Source: Eumeta japonica
Lineage: Eukaryota; Arthropoda; Insecta; Lepidoptera; Psychidae
DNA length: 64,000 bases
Reading direction: 5' to 3'
Assembly (NCBI GenBank): GCA_005406025.1
Contig: BGZK01001596.1
Location: 62,001 to 126,000, forward strand
The notes beneath the pieces were generated by a model. The model made no database searches, had not been told where the DNA came from, and was given only the letters and a program-made list of their open reading frames with translations. How positions within the stretch are numbered: position 1 is the stretch's first letter; the number at the start of each line of letters is the position of its first letter. The position numbers were made by a program, and so were the translations under genes. This document shows, in pieces, positions 1-10,825 of the stretch.

Positions 1-940
1 ATCATAATTGAACCTACTTATCGATGACTTTTTTTGCATTGAAATCCAAATATAAGTTTAAAGTATTTCTGTTCTTACGATTGCTTCATGACATATAATT
101 TATTTATTTCTAACCAGTAGCGCTAGTAAATTTACAACCAACTCTTTTTTTTCGTTGCATTTTCTTGAGTGGTTGACGGTCAAAAGCCGTTTAACAGCGG
201 CATGCGCGACACTTGCCCTTTTAGATTGAAAGCTACGTTTTCTTTATGGAACATGAGCTAATGTAATGCATGACCTATTTAACACCACTTAAGATTCTAT
301 CGTCACCCAGGCTAACAACCCTTAAGTTTTATTCTTGCCTGAAACGTTTTTATTTCGAAGCGTTCCTAACTGTTAATTGCTCTCGCACTGGTCACAACTA
401 TTAAGGGGATTTTAAGTCACGTGATTAAAAAACTCCTATAACAACGTTCGCGGTCGGCAATGATTCGTGCTCTGTGATAAATTAATGCACAACCGAATTG
501 CACAATTTGTTATAATGTTCTATAAGTTCATGAAGCCGTATTGTTTAAATTAGCTTTACATTTTTTTTTTTTTTCGAATATTTCAAGTTGACCAATATGC
601 CTAAAAGGTTTCGCGTTTGCAATAGTTAAAAGAAATCAGAGGGTTTCAATATTATATTTTTCACTAAAACTAATAATAATGGCATGCGCTTCAAAGAAAA
701 ATGCCATTTTTACACATAAGTAATTGAAAACAGTGATATTGCTTTCTTAACGTATCAAAATTTTCATATATAAAATCCAAAAATATATATATTATACGAA
801 ATTGTATTTTAGGCAAACTTTAAACGTTAGTTTATGTAGTTAACGTATAATTAACTATACTATATAGTCAACGTATAGTCAACTATAGCCGATTGTGCCG
901 TAGTCTTTAAACTTTGAAGGATTTCACAGAATTTCGCATT
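1..940. other. AT-rich spacer, no gene seen
   Basis: No convincing reading frame, RNA gene or recognisable repeat was found. The stretch holds a long T run near 559-574 and a small cluster of related ACTATA/GTCAAC motifs at 838-890. It ends where the 5' region of the non-LTR element appears to begin, although that boundary is uncertain because no target-site duplication was identified. Confidence 0.6.
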
Positions 941-3060
941 CCTCAGCGCCATTTCGTTTGACGTGTGTCCGTTTGTCGCTAGCTGTGAGAGGGTGTTGTT
1001 GTGTTGCGCAAAAAGCCGTAACTTATGCGCGTGCATATGTCATTATTTTCTTATATGGCACGAGATTATGACTCAAGTATACTAAGCGCTCTAGCGCTAA
1101 AAAGAAATCTAGTATATTTGAACCGTCAAATCATAGATGTAAATCGAGCACTTTCCGCAGAACACGTTAGGGTATTCGTTCTACTGTTGACATAAAAATA
1201 TTTTATTCAAATAATAAGATTGTTTATGTAACATGTATTTAGAGTTATTTATATAAAGAGAGAGGGCGCGACTGTGCCACGTATAACAGCTTGTAACGTT
1301 TACTCCGTATAAATTCGATCTTAAAAAATAACAAAGTGGGAAATACTCTAAAGTTACTGAAAAAACGTCGAAATAAGTGTCCAAAAAACACAGTGAACAA
1401 ACAACAAGTGAAAAATAAACACTAAATAGTGATAAAAAACAGTAAAATAGTGCTCCTGTTTACATGAGTCATTACCACAAACTTACGTGAAATAGTGGCT
1501 ATTCCGAACAACCAGTTAATAGTGTGACAATTCTGTAATGAATGTGCGACACAACTCAGTGCGAACTCAACGAAAATTCAACTTTTATTTAAAAATAACC
1601 TAAATGTGTTGCAATTTTGCAAATTTTGCTAAATCATATCAGATCAATTGGAAGTACATGACTAAAACAACAGAGGGCGCTTAACACAATAGACTTATAC
1701 GAATACTCGCTAATAGAGGGCGCAAAAGCTAAAAAGAACAACTAAAAATATAAAAATCAAAATGGAAGAGGTAATGGCAGCACTTCGAAAAATTCAAAAT
1801 GATTTAGATGAACAGAAAACCACTATTACAAAAGAACGCAGACGAAATTACGGAGAAAGTAACGAGAAATATAAACAAAATATTGAATCAAAAATTAAAA
1901 ACTTTGGAAAAAAATCAGGAAAAACTCGATAAAAAAATTGAGAACCAAGAACAAAGGTTAAATCAGCTGGAGAGACAAGCAAGACAAAGAAACGTTGTTT
2001 TCTTTGGAATAGAAGAAAATGAACGTTCTTATTCACATCTAGAAAACAATCTAATCGATTTCCTGGAAAAATATTTTTCTTTAAATATAAACTGCCATGA
2101 CTTAGAAGCTGCCAGACGAATAGGGAAAAAAACCGACAAGCCCCGTCCGATAGCAGTCACATTCGCCACTTTAGGTAGCAAGATAAAGGTAATGCAACAA
2201 AAGAAAGCTCTAAATGATACTGACTACTACTTAAAAGATGATTACCCTTATCACGTCCTAGAGAAAAGGAAGATGCTTCAGGAACAAGTCAAAATAGAGC
2301 AGGAAAAAGGGAACAAAGCTATCATTAAATACGATAAGCTGGTAGTACTTAAACATAACAAAACAGATGCCGACCACACGGACAACAGAAAAAGGTACCT
2401 CTCTATCTCTCCACAACACGAAAAAATTGCCAAAAAAATACTTCAAGTACCAGTACACAAGCAGCTAAAAAAAATAAAACCGTTCAAAGTCACACAACAC
2501 TTCAACGATCCTCCAGCATCTCAGAAGGAGTGATTAAACCAGGAATGCTCAACTTTTTAGTAAACAAGAAAGACCTACAGAGCGACGAAGAAAAAAATAA
2601 AAGAAACAACAACAACAAATAGCAACTAACAGCACCTCTCTCAGCAAACAAACACAACAAAGAACTCAATAAAAATGAATTTCTACATCTTCCAAGCCGG
2701 CCGGTCACCGAGGAAGATTACGACCAAAACCTTCCAACAATACTATTAAAAACCAACTCATCAACCAAAGAAAACAATTTAATTAACAAAATTGGAAGAG
2801 GCCTTCACCTGAAGAGGGGTTCCTATACAATCATTAGAATATTAGATAATTAGAATAGTAGATTATATAATATAGATTATATATTATAGATATAATACTT
2901 AACTTATACTAATAGATTTGTTAAGTGTTGCATAGGTTTAGAAACCACATAAAGAAAAATGTTATGTTACCTTACTGTTACTATATTGGGAAATAAAAGG
3001 CTTTTTTATTTTTATTTTTTATTTTTTTTATTTTTATTTTTTATTTTTATTTTATTTATA
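941..3060 (+). mobile_element. Non-LTR retrotransposon retaining ORF1 but not ORF2
   Basis: The element has a long 5' untranslated region, an ORF1 beginning at the ATG at 1762, a short spacer, and then the sequence ATTGGAAGAGGCCTTCACCTGA at about 2792-2813. That sequence reads KLEEAFT followed by stop, which I know as the usual C-terminal end of ORF2 in a group of lepidopteran LINEs. A polyadenylation signal AATAAA near 2991 precedes a tail of TTTTTAT repeats (about 3004-3056). Almost all of ORF2 (endonuclease and reverse transcriptase) is missing, so this copy depended on a full-length relative. The 5' limit is inferred; the 3' tail is clear. This resembles the ORF1-only half-L1 elements of mammals. 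Confidence 0.7.
1762..2622 (+). pseudogene. LINE ORF1 protein, interrupted by two frameshifts
   Basis: An RNA-binding ORF1-type protein of a non-LTR element, of the coiled-coil plus RRM-like class. The reading starts at ATG 1762 (MEEVMAALRKIQNDL), moves to the next frame near 1830 and remains open from 1808 to 2533. It returns to the first frame at an A-run near 2467-2474, ending with ISEGVIKPGMLNFL and a TAG at 2620-2622. The two shifts compensate each other, giving about 286 residues overall. The middle has charged heptads (LKTLEKNQEKLDKKIENQEQ) typical of a coiled coil, then NVVFFGIEE, which begins the RRM-like fold. Family assignment is from remembered similarity; the frames are read directly. 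Confidence 0.7.
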
Positions 3061-3660
3061 TAAATAAAAATACAATTCTGTTTATATGCAAGTTCATCGC
3101 TTTAGAACGGCTAGACCGATTTGCTTGATTTCTTTTAATGTTGTGCTCATAATTATTAGAAGACGGCTTATGTGAAAATAAATAAACCTTTTCATTTTTT
3201 TTTCCTGTCTGTCTAACGGTTTGTCCGGAGTATCTTCGGAACCCCTCAACCGCTCACGGTACGACTTTCACTCCTATGTAAAAAACCTTATGGGCTTACC
3301 TTTTTGCTTACTTTTTTTAATCCAGAATTGTTTAGGGTTCCTGTGTAAAAATGTAATAATTCATCGCAATCAGAAGTGAAGGAGAAAGGTAAAATCGAGA
3401 TCGGGATTAGGACAGGACCGGATTCGGGATCTAAGTCGAGATGAAATCGAAGGCGAGGAGCGGGATCGGGATTATAATGAATTCGCAAAAATATTATGAC
3501 GTATTTCAAGTGTTTTATAACCTATAAGATAAAGATATTTTGAATTTGAATTCGATAGAAACATGTCACTAGTTGATATAAAAGTTATAGGAATCCATTC
3601 TATGTCCACGCGAATGAAGCTGCGGGTGAAGGCTGTCTACAATAAAAATTATTAAGTGTT
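3061..3660. repeat. Dispersed lepidopteran repeat debris
   Basis: This stretch carries fragments that I recognise as common interspersed repeat tails. They include AACGGCTAGACCGATTTGC near 3106, CCTGTCTGTCTAACGG near 3203, a purine-rich GATCGGGATT-like tract at 3390-3475, and GAAGCTGCGGGTGAAG near 3616. The same purine tract, read as pyrimidines, recurs near 19775 and 53745. The fragments are too broken to give element boundaries. Confidence 0.5.
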
Positions 3661-3707
3661 TTATTTTAGTATGGATATACTTATGAAAAGGCATACGATA
3701 CCTTTTT

Positions 3708-4345
3708 AGGCTGCCGTGAAAATTATTGTGCACTTTTTACTAGTTTTAATGATTTAAATAGAAATTAATAGAGGGTTAGCTGGGAATGAGTAGGATATAC
3801 GATAGATTTTAGGGTTCCGTACGAATTACTATGAACCCTTATAATTTTACAGATTTAGATAAAACTTAGTAGTGATGTAGCCAGAAACGAGTTACAGGAT
3901 ATACGATACATTTTAGGGTTCCGTAAGGATTACTAAGAATTCTTACAATTTTTCCAATTTATATAAGCTTTGGTACGAAATTAATTATAAAAGTAATGAA
4001 AGCATTAGATACATTTTTAGGGTTTCGAGAAAATTAATATGAAACCTTATAATTTCACAGATTTAAATAATATTTAGTAGGGAGTTAGCTGAAAAACGGT
4101 GAAAGTATGTATTATACATTTTTCAAGATATTATAAGGATTAATATAAACCCCTGTAGTTTTACCAAATTTGTTGAAATTTGCACAAGTTGTTCTTATTA
4201 GCACAGAGAAAGCCTTTAGAATGGCTTATCGTACTGTGGTTAAGTTTTATTATTTTAATAAACACCCTTATAATTTGAGCTATGTTAATAAAATTTAGCT
4301 TGTAATAGCTTAAGCAAAGGATGAGAATGTAGCTTACATTATTTT
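3708..4345 (+). repeat. Degenerate tandem array, about six units of about 104 bp
   Basis: Units begin at about 3708, 3811, 3915, 4019, 4124 and about 4231, a spacing of 103 to 107 bases. The best units start with AGGGTTCCGT or a close variant. They continue through an ACCCTTATAATTTTACAGATTTA-like block and a TTAGTAG block, and end in a GATA(C/G)ATTTT block. Divergence rises toward the right end. Period and unit order are read directly; unit identity is only moderate. Confidence 0.75.
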
Positions 4346-5222
4346 AAGGAATTCATAGTTAAAAGTTTAGTGAAATTTATAAAAAAATATAATTCCACTA
4401 ATTTTGCTGATATATATTTTTTTCTTCTAAAGGACATATTAAAAACCAATACAATTCAGTTTATTTAAGAATGAAACCAGACTGAAATAATCCAAGAGCA
4501 AGGGTGTGACCAAGGGCGCAGTATATTCTGTACGAGAGTGAGCGCGGGAATTAACGTCATTATGAGCGGAGTGGGCGGAGCCATTAGCAAAATTTCAATA
4601 TATCTAGTTTTCGTTCATGACTAAATAACTGAAACCATTTTTGATGTTTTGTAGAGAGATAGCTTGCATCCTGAAGATGGGTATATTACTCTTTGTTACA
4701 AAAATTATATAAGAAAATTAGGTTTTCAAAAAAACATATAAAGTAAGCACATGCCAATGCAATAATTGGAATATACGAGAGATGCTTAGTCCAGGTGAGC
4801 AACCCGCAACGCAAAGTTAGTTGTAAAATACATACATTAGAATGCTTAGTGTTGCATTTATTATTATTGCATTTATTTAGATATGTCAGTAAGGTCCATC
4901 TAACTTTTGGTAGGTTTTTTCATATTCACAACGACGAATCTTTTTGATGAATTCAAGAATTCAAATTTGTTTTAGACCAACTTCAGCAGAGATTTTCTGT
5001 GTAGGTTTTCGAATAAAGTGTTACCGTATAAATTTTTCTTAAAACCTGAAAGCGTATTCAATAATTTCTTCAAAATAGAAAAAATAGTGAAAGATAACTT
5101 TCGGTATATACTTAATATGTTCGTTGATTGGGCAAAGGAAACATGTTGTCCCGATCTCGATTCCACCTTTACTTTCACAACCACACCACCACGGAATAAA
5201 AGTATTTAAATGTAATCCGACC
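4346..5222. other. AT-rich spacer with one short GC-rich patch
   Basis: No gene was found. A short GC-richer patch at about 4495-4585 includes GAGCGGAGTGGGCGGAGC, which resembles a GC box, but nothing else supports a promoter. The overlapping open frames at 4972-5248 have no recognisable content. Confidence 0.4.
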
Positions 5223-5262
5223 TTTTCTGGAAGGTAGTGGAGAATCACTACCTTCCAGAAAA
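5223..5262. repeat. Perfect 17-bp inverted repeat with 6-nt loop
   Basis: The left arm TTTTCTGGAAGGTAGTG (5223-5239) and its exact reverse complement (5246-5262) flank the loop GAGAAT. There is no T-run after it and the context is eukaryotic, so a terminator is not implied. It may be the core of a small foldback element. Confidence 0.85.
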
Positions 5263-6409
5263 TCGCCCCTTGATCAGTTTTGTCGCTTCGAAGATACCCA
5301 GGACAAACGAATAGATAGACAGATGGACAAAATATTTTATAAGGATTTTTTTGGGTGCTCGATACGTGTGAATGAATACCTTAACAAAACGTAGTTGTTT
5401 TGAAATCACAGACACTTAATTTTATTCACGTATGTAGATTTATATATAATATCCTTTCTACAATTGAAATCCGATAAATACTAAGATATTTGCTAAGATA
5501 TTTTCTCTGCAATCGACAAAATATATACATTGTGGCACTTTCTTAAGTTGCTCCTTTTATTATTTTATCGATTCTGGTACATTAACTTTACTGTTTCGTT
5601 TATATCAATAATAGTACTGGCCACTAATCTACGTTCGTTAACGGAAGAGACAATTATATCAAAGTTGTTAGTCAACGCAAAACGTAAAACTTTATGGACG
5701 TGCGGTGGCCGAAAGGTGAAACTATCTATACTTGTGAGAGTGTATAGAGTATCTGTATAGAGAAAATATGGCGCTCACGAAGTTGACCACGTAGGCCCCT
5801 TAAAGGAATCGACTACCACAAAATAACATGTTTAACCGTTCATCAACAGTCGATCAATGTCTTTTTGCTCGTTCGATTGATTTACATTACGTCGGTTTAG
5901 TTCGTTGATATCAATCAATTGTAAATTCACTAACAAAGTATAAAATTCTTTGTATTCTATTAATACATTATTATTACAAAAAATGAATAAATAAACAATA
6001 ATACACTTTATCTTCACTATTTATTCACTGCTAAATACTGCTAAAACGTCATTAGCACTCTATCTTAGTAGCGGTAAGTCCATTTATATCCTTTGTTGGA
6101 TGCTTAAAAACTCATTTTCAAAAGTCTCAAAAGTAGACATTATAAATGCAGGAGTTTCCACGCTGGAAAACTCACATTAAATAAATAATTAACTTAATAA
6201 TTTAAGTTCGTTAATACGCGCTACAACATAGTATTCAAAACAATTATAATTTTGACATTTTAAAAATAACATATTACAGTTCACGCTTTCTCAACCAAAA
6301 AAAAACTTTGAGGATAGTTGTATACAAAAAAAGGTTTTAAATATCTCTATTGCAATTAGTTTAAATATGTTTATTGAGAGTCATGTTGGAAAATATGAAC
6401 ACAAGATTA
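5263..6409. other. AT-rich spacer
   Basis: No coding signal. A GATAGACAGATGGACAAAAT tract near 5311 resembles the CAGA/GACA-type ends of dispersed lepidopteran repeats that also occur near 32990, 45360, 46740 and 63980. An open frame at 5530-5760 is unremarkable. Confidence 0.45.
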
Positions 6410-6830
6410 CGATCCATAATCTGATTGCGCCGCGGGAGCTCAGCGGTGCAGGAGCGTGCGCGCGCGGCGCGGCCCGCGGCGACCATAATAAAAAACTGAA
6501 GCGAGTCGCCGGCGACGTGACTGCGATATGGCCGTGTTTAATTTCGGAACGGACGGAAGCGAGAGATTTTAATGAGAGATCAGGTTTTTCAATTATCCCA
6601 GTTCTTTTGCCAAGTTTTACGTCAGGTTTTTTTTTTTATCAGCGACGGCCTTTTTTACGAGGCCCGCGCGTCGGGAGAGCGCCGCGCGCACGCCGATCGA
6701 TAACTTTAATCAGGGGCCCGGCCTATAAATACTAATAATAACGTTGATTGCAACGATAAAACACCTAATTGGTTTAGCCGGATTCGATCGCACGGCGCGG
6801 CTTTATGCGCCCGTTAAAATTAATTCATAA
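6410..6830. promoter_or_regulatory. GC-rich island, candidate conserved regulatory element
   Basis: An abrupt GC-rich block inside AT-rich DNA. It contains TGATTGCGCCGCG (6422-6434) followed by GAGCTC. It also contains homeodomain-like cores such as TTTTAATGAG (about 6569), ATCGATAACTTTAATC (about 6696) and CACCTAATTGG (about 6761), and a TATAAATA box at 6724-6731 embedded in GGCCCGGCC. An open frame of 122 codons covers the block but has no recognisable domain and follows from the base composition. Function as an enhancer or promoter is inferred. Confidence 0.4.
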
Positions 6831-7123
6831 CGACAGTTTAATTTTTTTTTATTGCTACGATGGACGATTTTATTTCACTTTCACTTTATTTAGCTCAGAA
6901 AAAATTATTCAAAACCCTGGGTTTACTGAATTGATGAATGCGTTCATTTTGATTTAAAAAAGACAATACATTTTTTTAAATATAGTATTATATACAACAC
7001 AATATCATATTCAATTTCATAATTGAATTTTGTTCTTAGTGTAAACTCGCTTAATATTTTTCCAATTTATGTTTAATTTTTTATTCAACAGTAACAATGT
7101 TTTTCGATTGTATCTAAGAACTT

Positions 7124-7295
7124 AAACGTTCTAAGATTCCATAAGGAACTTATCGAATCTTAGAACGTTTTAGCTTCATCAAGTGGAGGAACACGAATAT
7201 ATAATATGCATTCATGTATTCGTGTTCGTTAGTTGGTTACAAATACAATTGGTTGATTACAATTTACAAGAATTTTTAAATTGTAATCAACCAAT
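7124..7295. repeat. Cluster of three consecutive stem-loops
   Basis: Stem-loop 1 (7124-7170) has 16-bp perfect arms AAACGTTCTAAGATTC, a C/C mismatch, 5 more base pairs and a 3-nt loop. Stem-loop 2 (7189-7227) has 11-bp perfect arms GAACACGAATA. Stem-loop 3 (7248-7295) has 19-bp perfect arms ATTGGTTGATTACAATTTA and a 10-nt loop. They are separated by about 20 bases each. No single outer inverted repeat joins them, so a simple MITE does not explain the arrangement. Confidence 0.85.
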
Positions 7296-7380
7296 AATAT
7301 TCAATTATATTGAACTAATACGTCGAACGTCTTGAATCTTCTGAATTTTTTTAATATCCGGCCAGCTTGACACATTAGCT

Positions 7381-7660
7381 TTGCGAAAAGACGTAGCATC
7401 GTTATACCTGCCGCTGAATTCTATCATTTTTCTGCTCGCGAGAAATACCGACATTGCCATCTTGATGGCTGGTTTTCTACCACCATATTCTTCGAGCCCT
7501 ATTTTCTACCACGTAGAGAAAAGCTTTGAAGCGACCTATCATTGGCGGTGTTCCCAACCAACTAGCACTAAGGAGACCTTGAATCAAAGAGCCTATTCCT
7601 TTCTAAAAGGCACTAGAAACTCCTTTGTGATTAGGGGTGTCTATGAGCGGCGATAATCGC
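7381..7660. repeat. Probable dispersed repeat (lepidopteran)
   Basis: The end GGTGTCTATGAGCGGCGATA with CGCCCTAC after it, at about 7635-7665, matches a motif I remember as frequent at the edge of interspersed moth and butterfly repeats. The 91-codon frame across it shows no known domain and is treated as noncoding. Confidence 0.4.
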
Positions 7661-8680
7661 CCTACTCTGTAGTGGATTGCAGGTTCATTTCTTTAAAAAA
7701 TTCGATTAGCAATCGTAGACTTAATTATGTCTTTTAGTAATACTAAAATGTATTGTAAATAATAACTTAAAAAACTAGTTTTATTGCTTAATAGCCAAAG
7801 AGGTTGAGATAACAAAACGAATTATTAATATCATGAATTTATATTACAACGATATTGCCCATGGGCATTTTAGTTTAAAAAAAAATTGTATTTCTTTATA
7901 ATTTTGATAACACTAGCATTTACCGGTCGCCGGAACTATTGCAGAAGCTTACTTTTGCAGAGTGGTAAGGTAAATTATTAACACTGTTTATTAACATAAG
8001 AAAATTATTAATATAACATTTTATGAACATATCATTTTCCGGTTTAACTATTCATTTACGTCAGAAACAGCGTATGTATTGATGGACAGTTGAAGCCTGG
8101 CTGGATCTACATCAATGATTCCGGCCACGTTGCAAATATCACAAATAAATTTTTGAATTGTATTGAATACATTTCGCTCTGCGTTTACATTATGATACAA
8201 TATAACTCTATATTGGAGAGTTTAATAAATGCTTTCTTGATAGTTTTGGTTGTTTTTTTTTTCAATATTTTGAATAAACCTTTGTTTGCCTCTCTTAAAC
8301 AAAGCAGAGTTGTAATCACATCCAAAGATCGTATGGAAACCTTGCAAGCTTCGATTTATGCTCTTTTCTTTGTTTTGAAATTACTTGACACTCTCTTAGC
8401 ATCTTTTTCATAAACGATAATAAATTTATATCACAACTATTACAAAAACAACTCTGCCATGATATTTTTTTAAAACACTGCTGTCGAAGAAGGCGTTTGC
8501 TGTGTGATCTCAGTCGTAAAGTTCAGAGAAAGAATAAGTAATTTTGCATAACGATTATTTAATGGTAAATAACGAATTACATTTAATTGAGCAGTGCCCT
8601 CATTAATAGAGTAACGGATAAAATTAAAAGTGGCGGTGACGATTCTATGTACCCGGCAATAGAAAATGAAGTTAATCCGG
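7661..8680. other. AT-rich spacer with one unconvincing open frame
   Basis: A 107-codon frame at 8090-8413 (+) is rich in hydrophobic residues but has AT-driven codon use and no recognisable motif. The opposite strand is also fairly open there (for example NFKTKKRA and CLREANKGLFKILKK). A decayed repeat-encoded fragment is possible but not demonstrated. Confidence 0.35.
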
Positions 8681-8681
8681 C

Positions 8682-8709
<28 letters not shown>
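8682..8709. repeat. (GT)14 microsatellite
   Basis: An uninterrupted GT dinucleotide run read directly from the sequence. Confidence 0.95.
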
Positions 8710-8712
<3 letters not shown>

Positions 8713-10134
8713 GCGTCAATCTGGAGCATACATGCAAGGCGTCAGCAACTGCAAATACTTTTTTCTTTAATTTACTCACTATCATTATAATCGAAATGAC
8801 AGCTGCGCTGAATAGACTCAACTAAATACTATCACATACGTACAATGTACTAAAATAAACCCTATCGTGCTATTACTCACAGCGAAATTTTAAATGTACC
8901 TGGGGGATTTTCGACCTTGTAAGATTGATCTGGCTGCTTACAAAAAGTTAGGAATTTACCCCCTAAACATCATACATAAAAATTAAATCTCAGACTCTAA
9001 GCAAGACTATGTTTTTTTCATTCGATCTTTAAAACGTCTGACGAATATTACCGCCGACAAAAACGGTTTGGCGGTATTGGTTAAAATTTTCTAACAGTAT
9101 TCCGTGCGACATATGTAAAAATCACCTCTCATACTATAAGTAAAGTGAGTAATATTTTTACGTAGCTTTAGCATCTGGTACCTGAGAATTGGCCGTCGGC
9201 TCAAGCTGACATGTACGTATTTTACGTACGTATTCACTGTACGTACTTATCCTATTCTATCGTATACATTTTATGCATCAGAAAATAGGTAGGTTTAGGA
9301 GCCCAGGGATCTTGACGGTTCTTACAGTTCCGGTCATTAATGAAATACGTTATAAGCTAACCTAGTTTTCGTCACATGTTGAAACGCTGTCGCCTAAGCC
9401 AATATTGAATTTGTGTGCTCTACTACAGAGACTTTTTGTATTTTCTCATACTTTACAAAATGTACCCCAGAGATCGGTACAGGTTAAGTCAATCTACATC
9501 AATGAGGCCTTCAAACTAAAGATATTGGATGCTTTCAATCCACACTTAACAATGAAACTTCACATACGTATACATCAAGTGTGATGTAGCTTTTATATTA
9601 ATGAAATACGTATTTAATGTTGTATTTTTCATCGGTTAGATTAAAATAATAGGTTTGGTCAAATTTTTTAAATACAGCAAAGAGGTACCAGGAATACAAA
9701 AAGTAAGAGTAGCGAGTCGATCATTAGTAATTCATTCGGATTGCACCTCACGTAAAAACAAATTGATTATTTTAGTTCATCAGAACGATACACGGGCTAA
9801 TTATTTAGTGACAAGTAGCTTTCGGTGAAATTGTAATTAATTTCTTATTTTTATTTGTTTCGTGGTCAAATTTGATTTTTAATTTTTTCTTGTTGTTTTA
9901 GTGAACGTTAATTTCTGTGATTAGATAAAGAATGAGTTTGCCCAATGCAATTCCCACGCCCTTGTTAATTTTCGCAGCCAATGCGTAATTGGTGTTTAAA
10001 CTACAACAGGTCGAGCTTGAAACTTGATACATCTATTATTACAATACTTATTTAAATTTGTATTAGTATGTTTTATGTTGTATGCTAATACTTCTACATG
10101 ATTACATTGGTAGAAAAAGTTCTAGAAGACGTTC

Positions 10135-10140
<6 letters not shown>
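8710..10140. other. Spacer, no gene seen
   Basis: The stretch includes a small TACGTA-rich patch at about 9211-9246 that looks like slippage or decayed simple repeat. No coding or RNA gene evidence. Confidence 0.4.

Positions 10141-10169
<29 letters not shown>
10141..10169. repeat. (AT)n microsatellite
   Basis: A run of AT dinucleotides immediately left of a GC-rich island. Confidence 0.95.
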
Positions 10170-10170
<1 letters not shown>

Positions 10171-10214
10171 TAGATTTTCTGAAATGAATTTTCTTTTAAA
10201 AGAATACACACTAC

Positions 10215-10450
10215 TCAAGTTCAGCTTTGGCGGTTGCGAATTTAGCCAGTATCGGCACGGAAACAAACTCGATACAAACTTGATTGCGCCGCGACCGCCG
10301 CCGCCGGCAGATGGAGCTCGTACTTTACGGAGCTTTGCAGCTTTGACTGGAAACTGTTCGGTCTGAAGAACGCGACAAATATTTATTTTAGAATCTCCCT
10401 TCGTACCGCTTCGCCCTTTGAACGTGCGAATATTTGTTTATTAAATCAGA
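10215..10450. promoter_or_regulatory. GC-rich island, candidate conserved regulatory element
   Basis: Contains TGATTGCGCCGCG at 10281-10293, identical to 6422-6434. GAGCTC follows shortly after (10314-10319), as in the other island. GCCGCCGCCGCC-type composition gives way to TAAA/TTTATT cores such as ATATTTATTTTAG. A 94-codon open frame spans it but lacks domain content. Regulatory function is inferred from composition and the shared motif. Confidence 0.4.
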
Positions 10451-10502
10451 TGGGGGTTGAATCGAAACGGGACCAGAATGTTAATTACTATGTAAAATTA
10501 TA

Positions 10503-10800
10503 AAAAAATACAAAGTGCAGGTTGTGAACTTAGTTTAAAATTGTAACAGAAAAATGGCTGCGAATTTTTTAATTAAATTTTATTCACGGAAACGATATGT
10601 CATTAGACTTCAAAAGTATAGAATAGGACTTTGGCTACTAGTATCTCTTATCATAAGACATATCTTGTAATTTATAATATATATTATATCGTTTCCGTGG
10701 ATAAAATTTAACAAAAAATTTCGCAGACATTTTCCTGTTACACTTTTAAACCACCATCAATAAATAAACCATAATCAGTTCACCACCTGTACTTTATATT
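10503..10800. mobile_element. Foldback (MITE-like) element with about 80-100 bp imperfect inverted arms
   Basis: The left arm (about 10503-10598) includes TACAAAGTGCAGG, TAACAGAAAAATGGCTGCG and TTATTCACGGAAACGATAT. The right arm (about 10686-10800) carries their reverse complements: ATATCGTTTCCGTGGATAA, CGCAGACATTTTCCTGTTA and CCACCTGTACTTTA. The right arm has roughly 26 extra bases. No transposase or clear target duplication is visible. The palindrome at 10826-10895 follows directly. Confidence 0.7.
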
Positions 10801-10825
10801 TATATATTGATATATATTACTTAGA

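Noticed and set aside
6367..6735. 122-codon plus-strand open frame
   Set aside because: Covers the GC-rich island; no recognisable motif, and alanine/arginine-rich segments reflect GC content. No splice or conservation evidence is visible.
8090..8413. 107-codon hydrophobic plus-strand frame that could pass for a membrane protein
   Set aside because: AT-rich codons produce Phe, Ile and Leu by default; no positional coding signal or family match.
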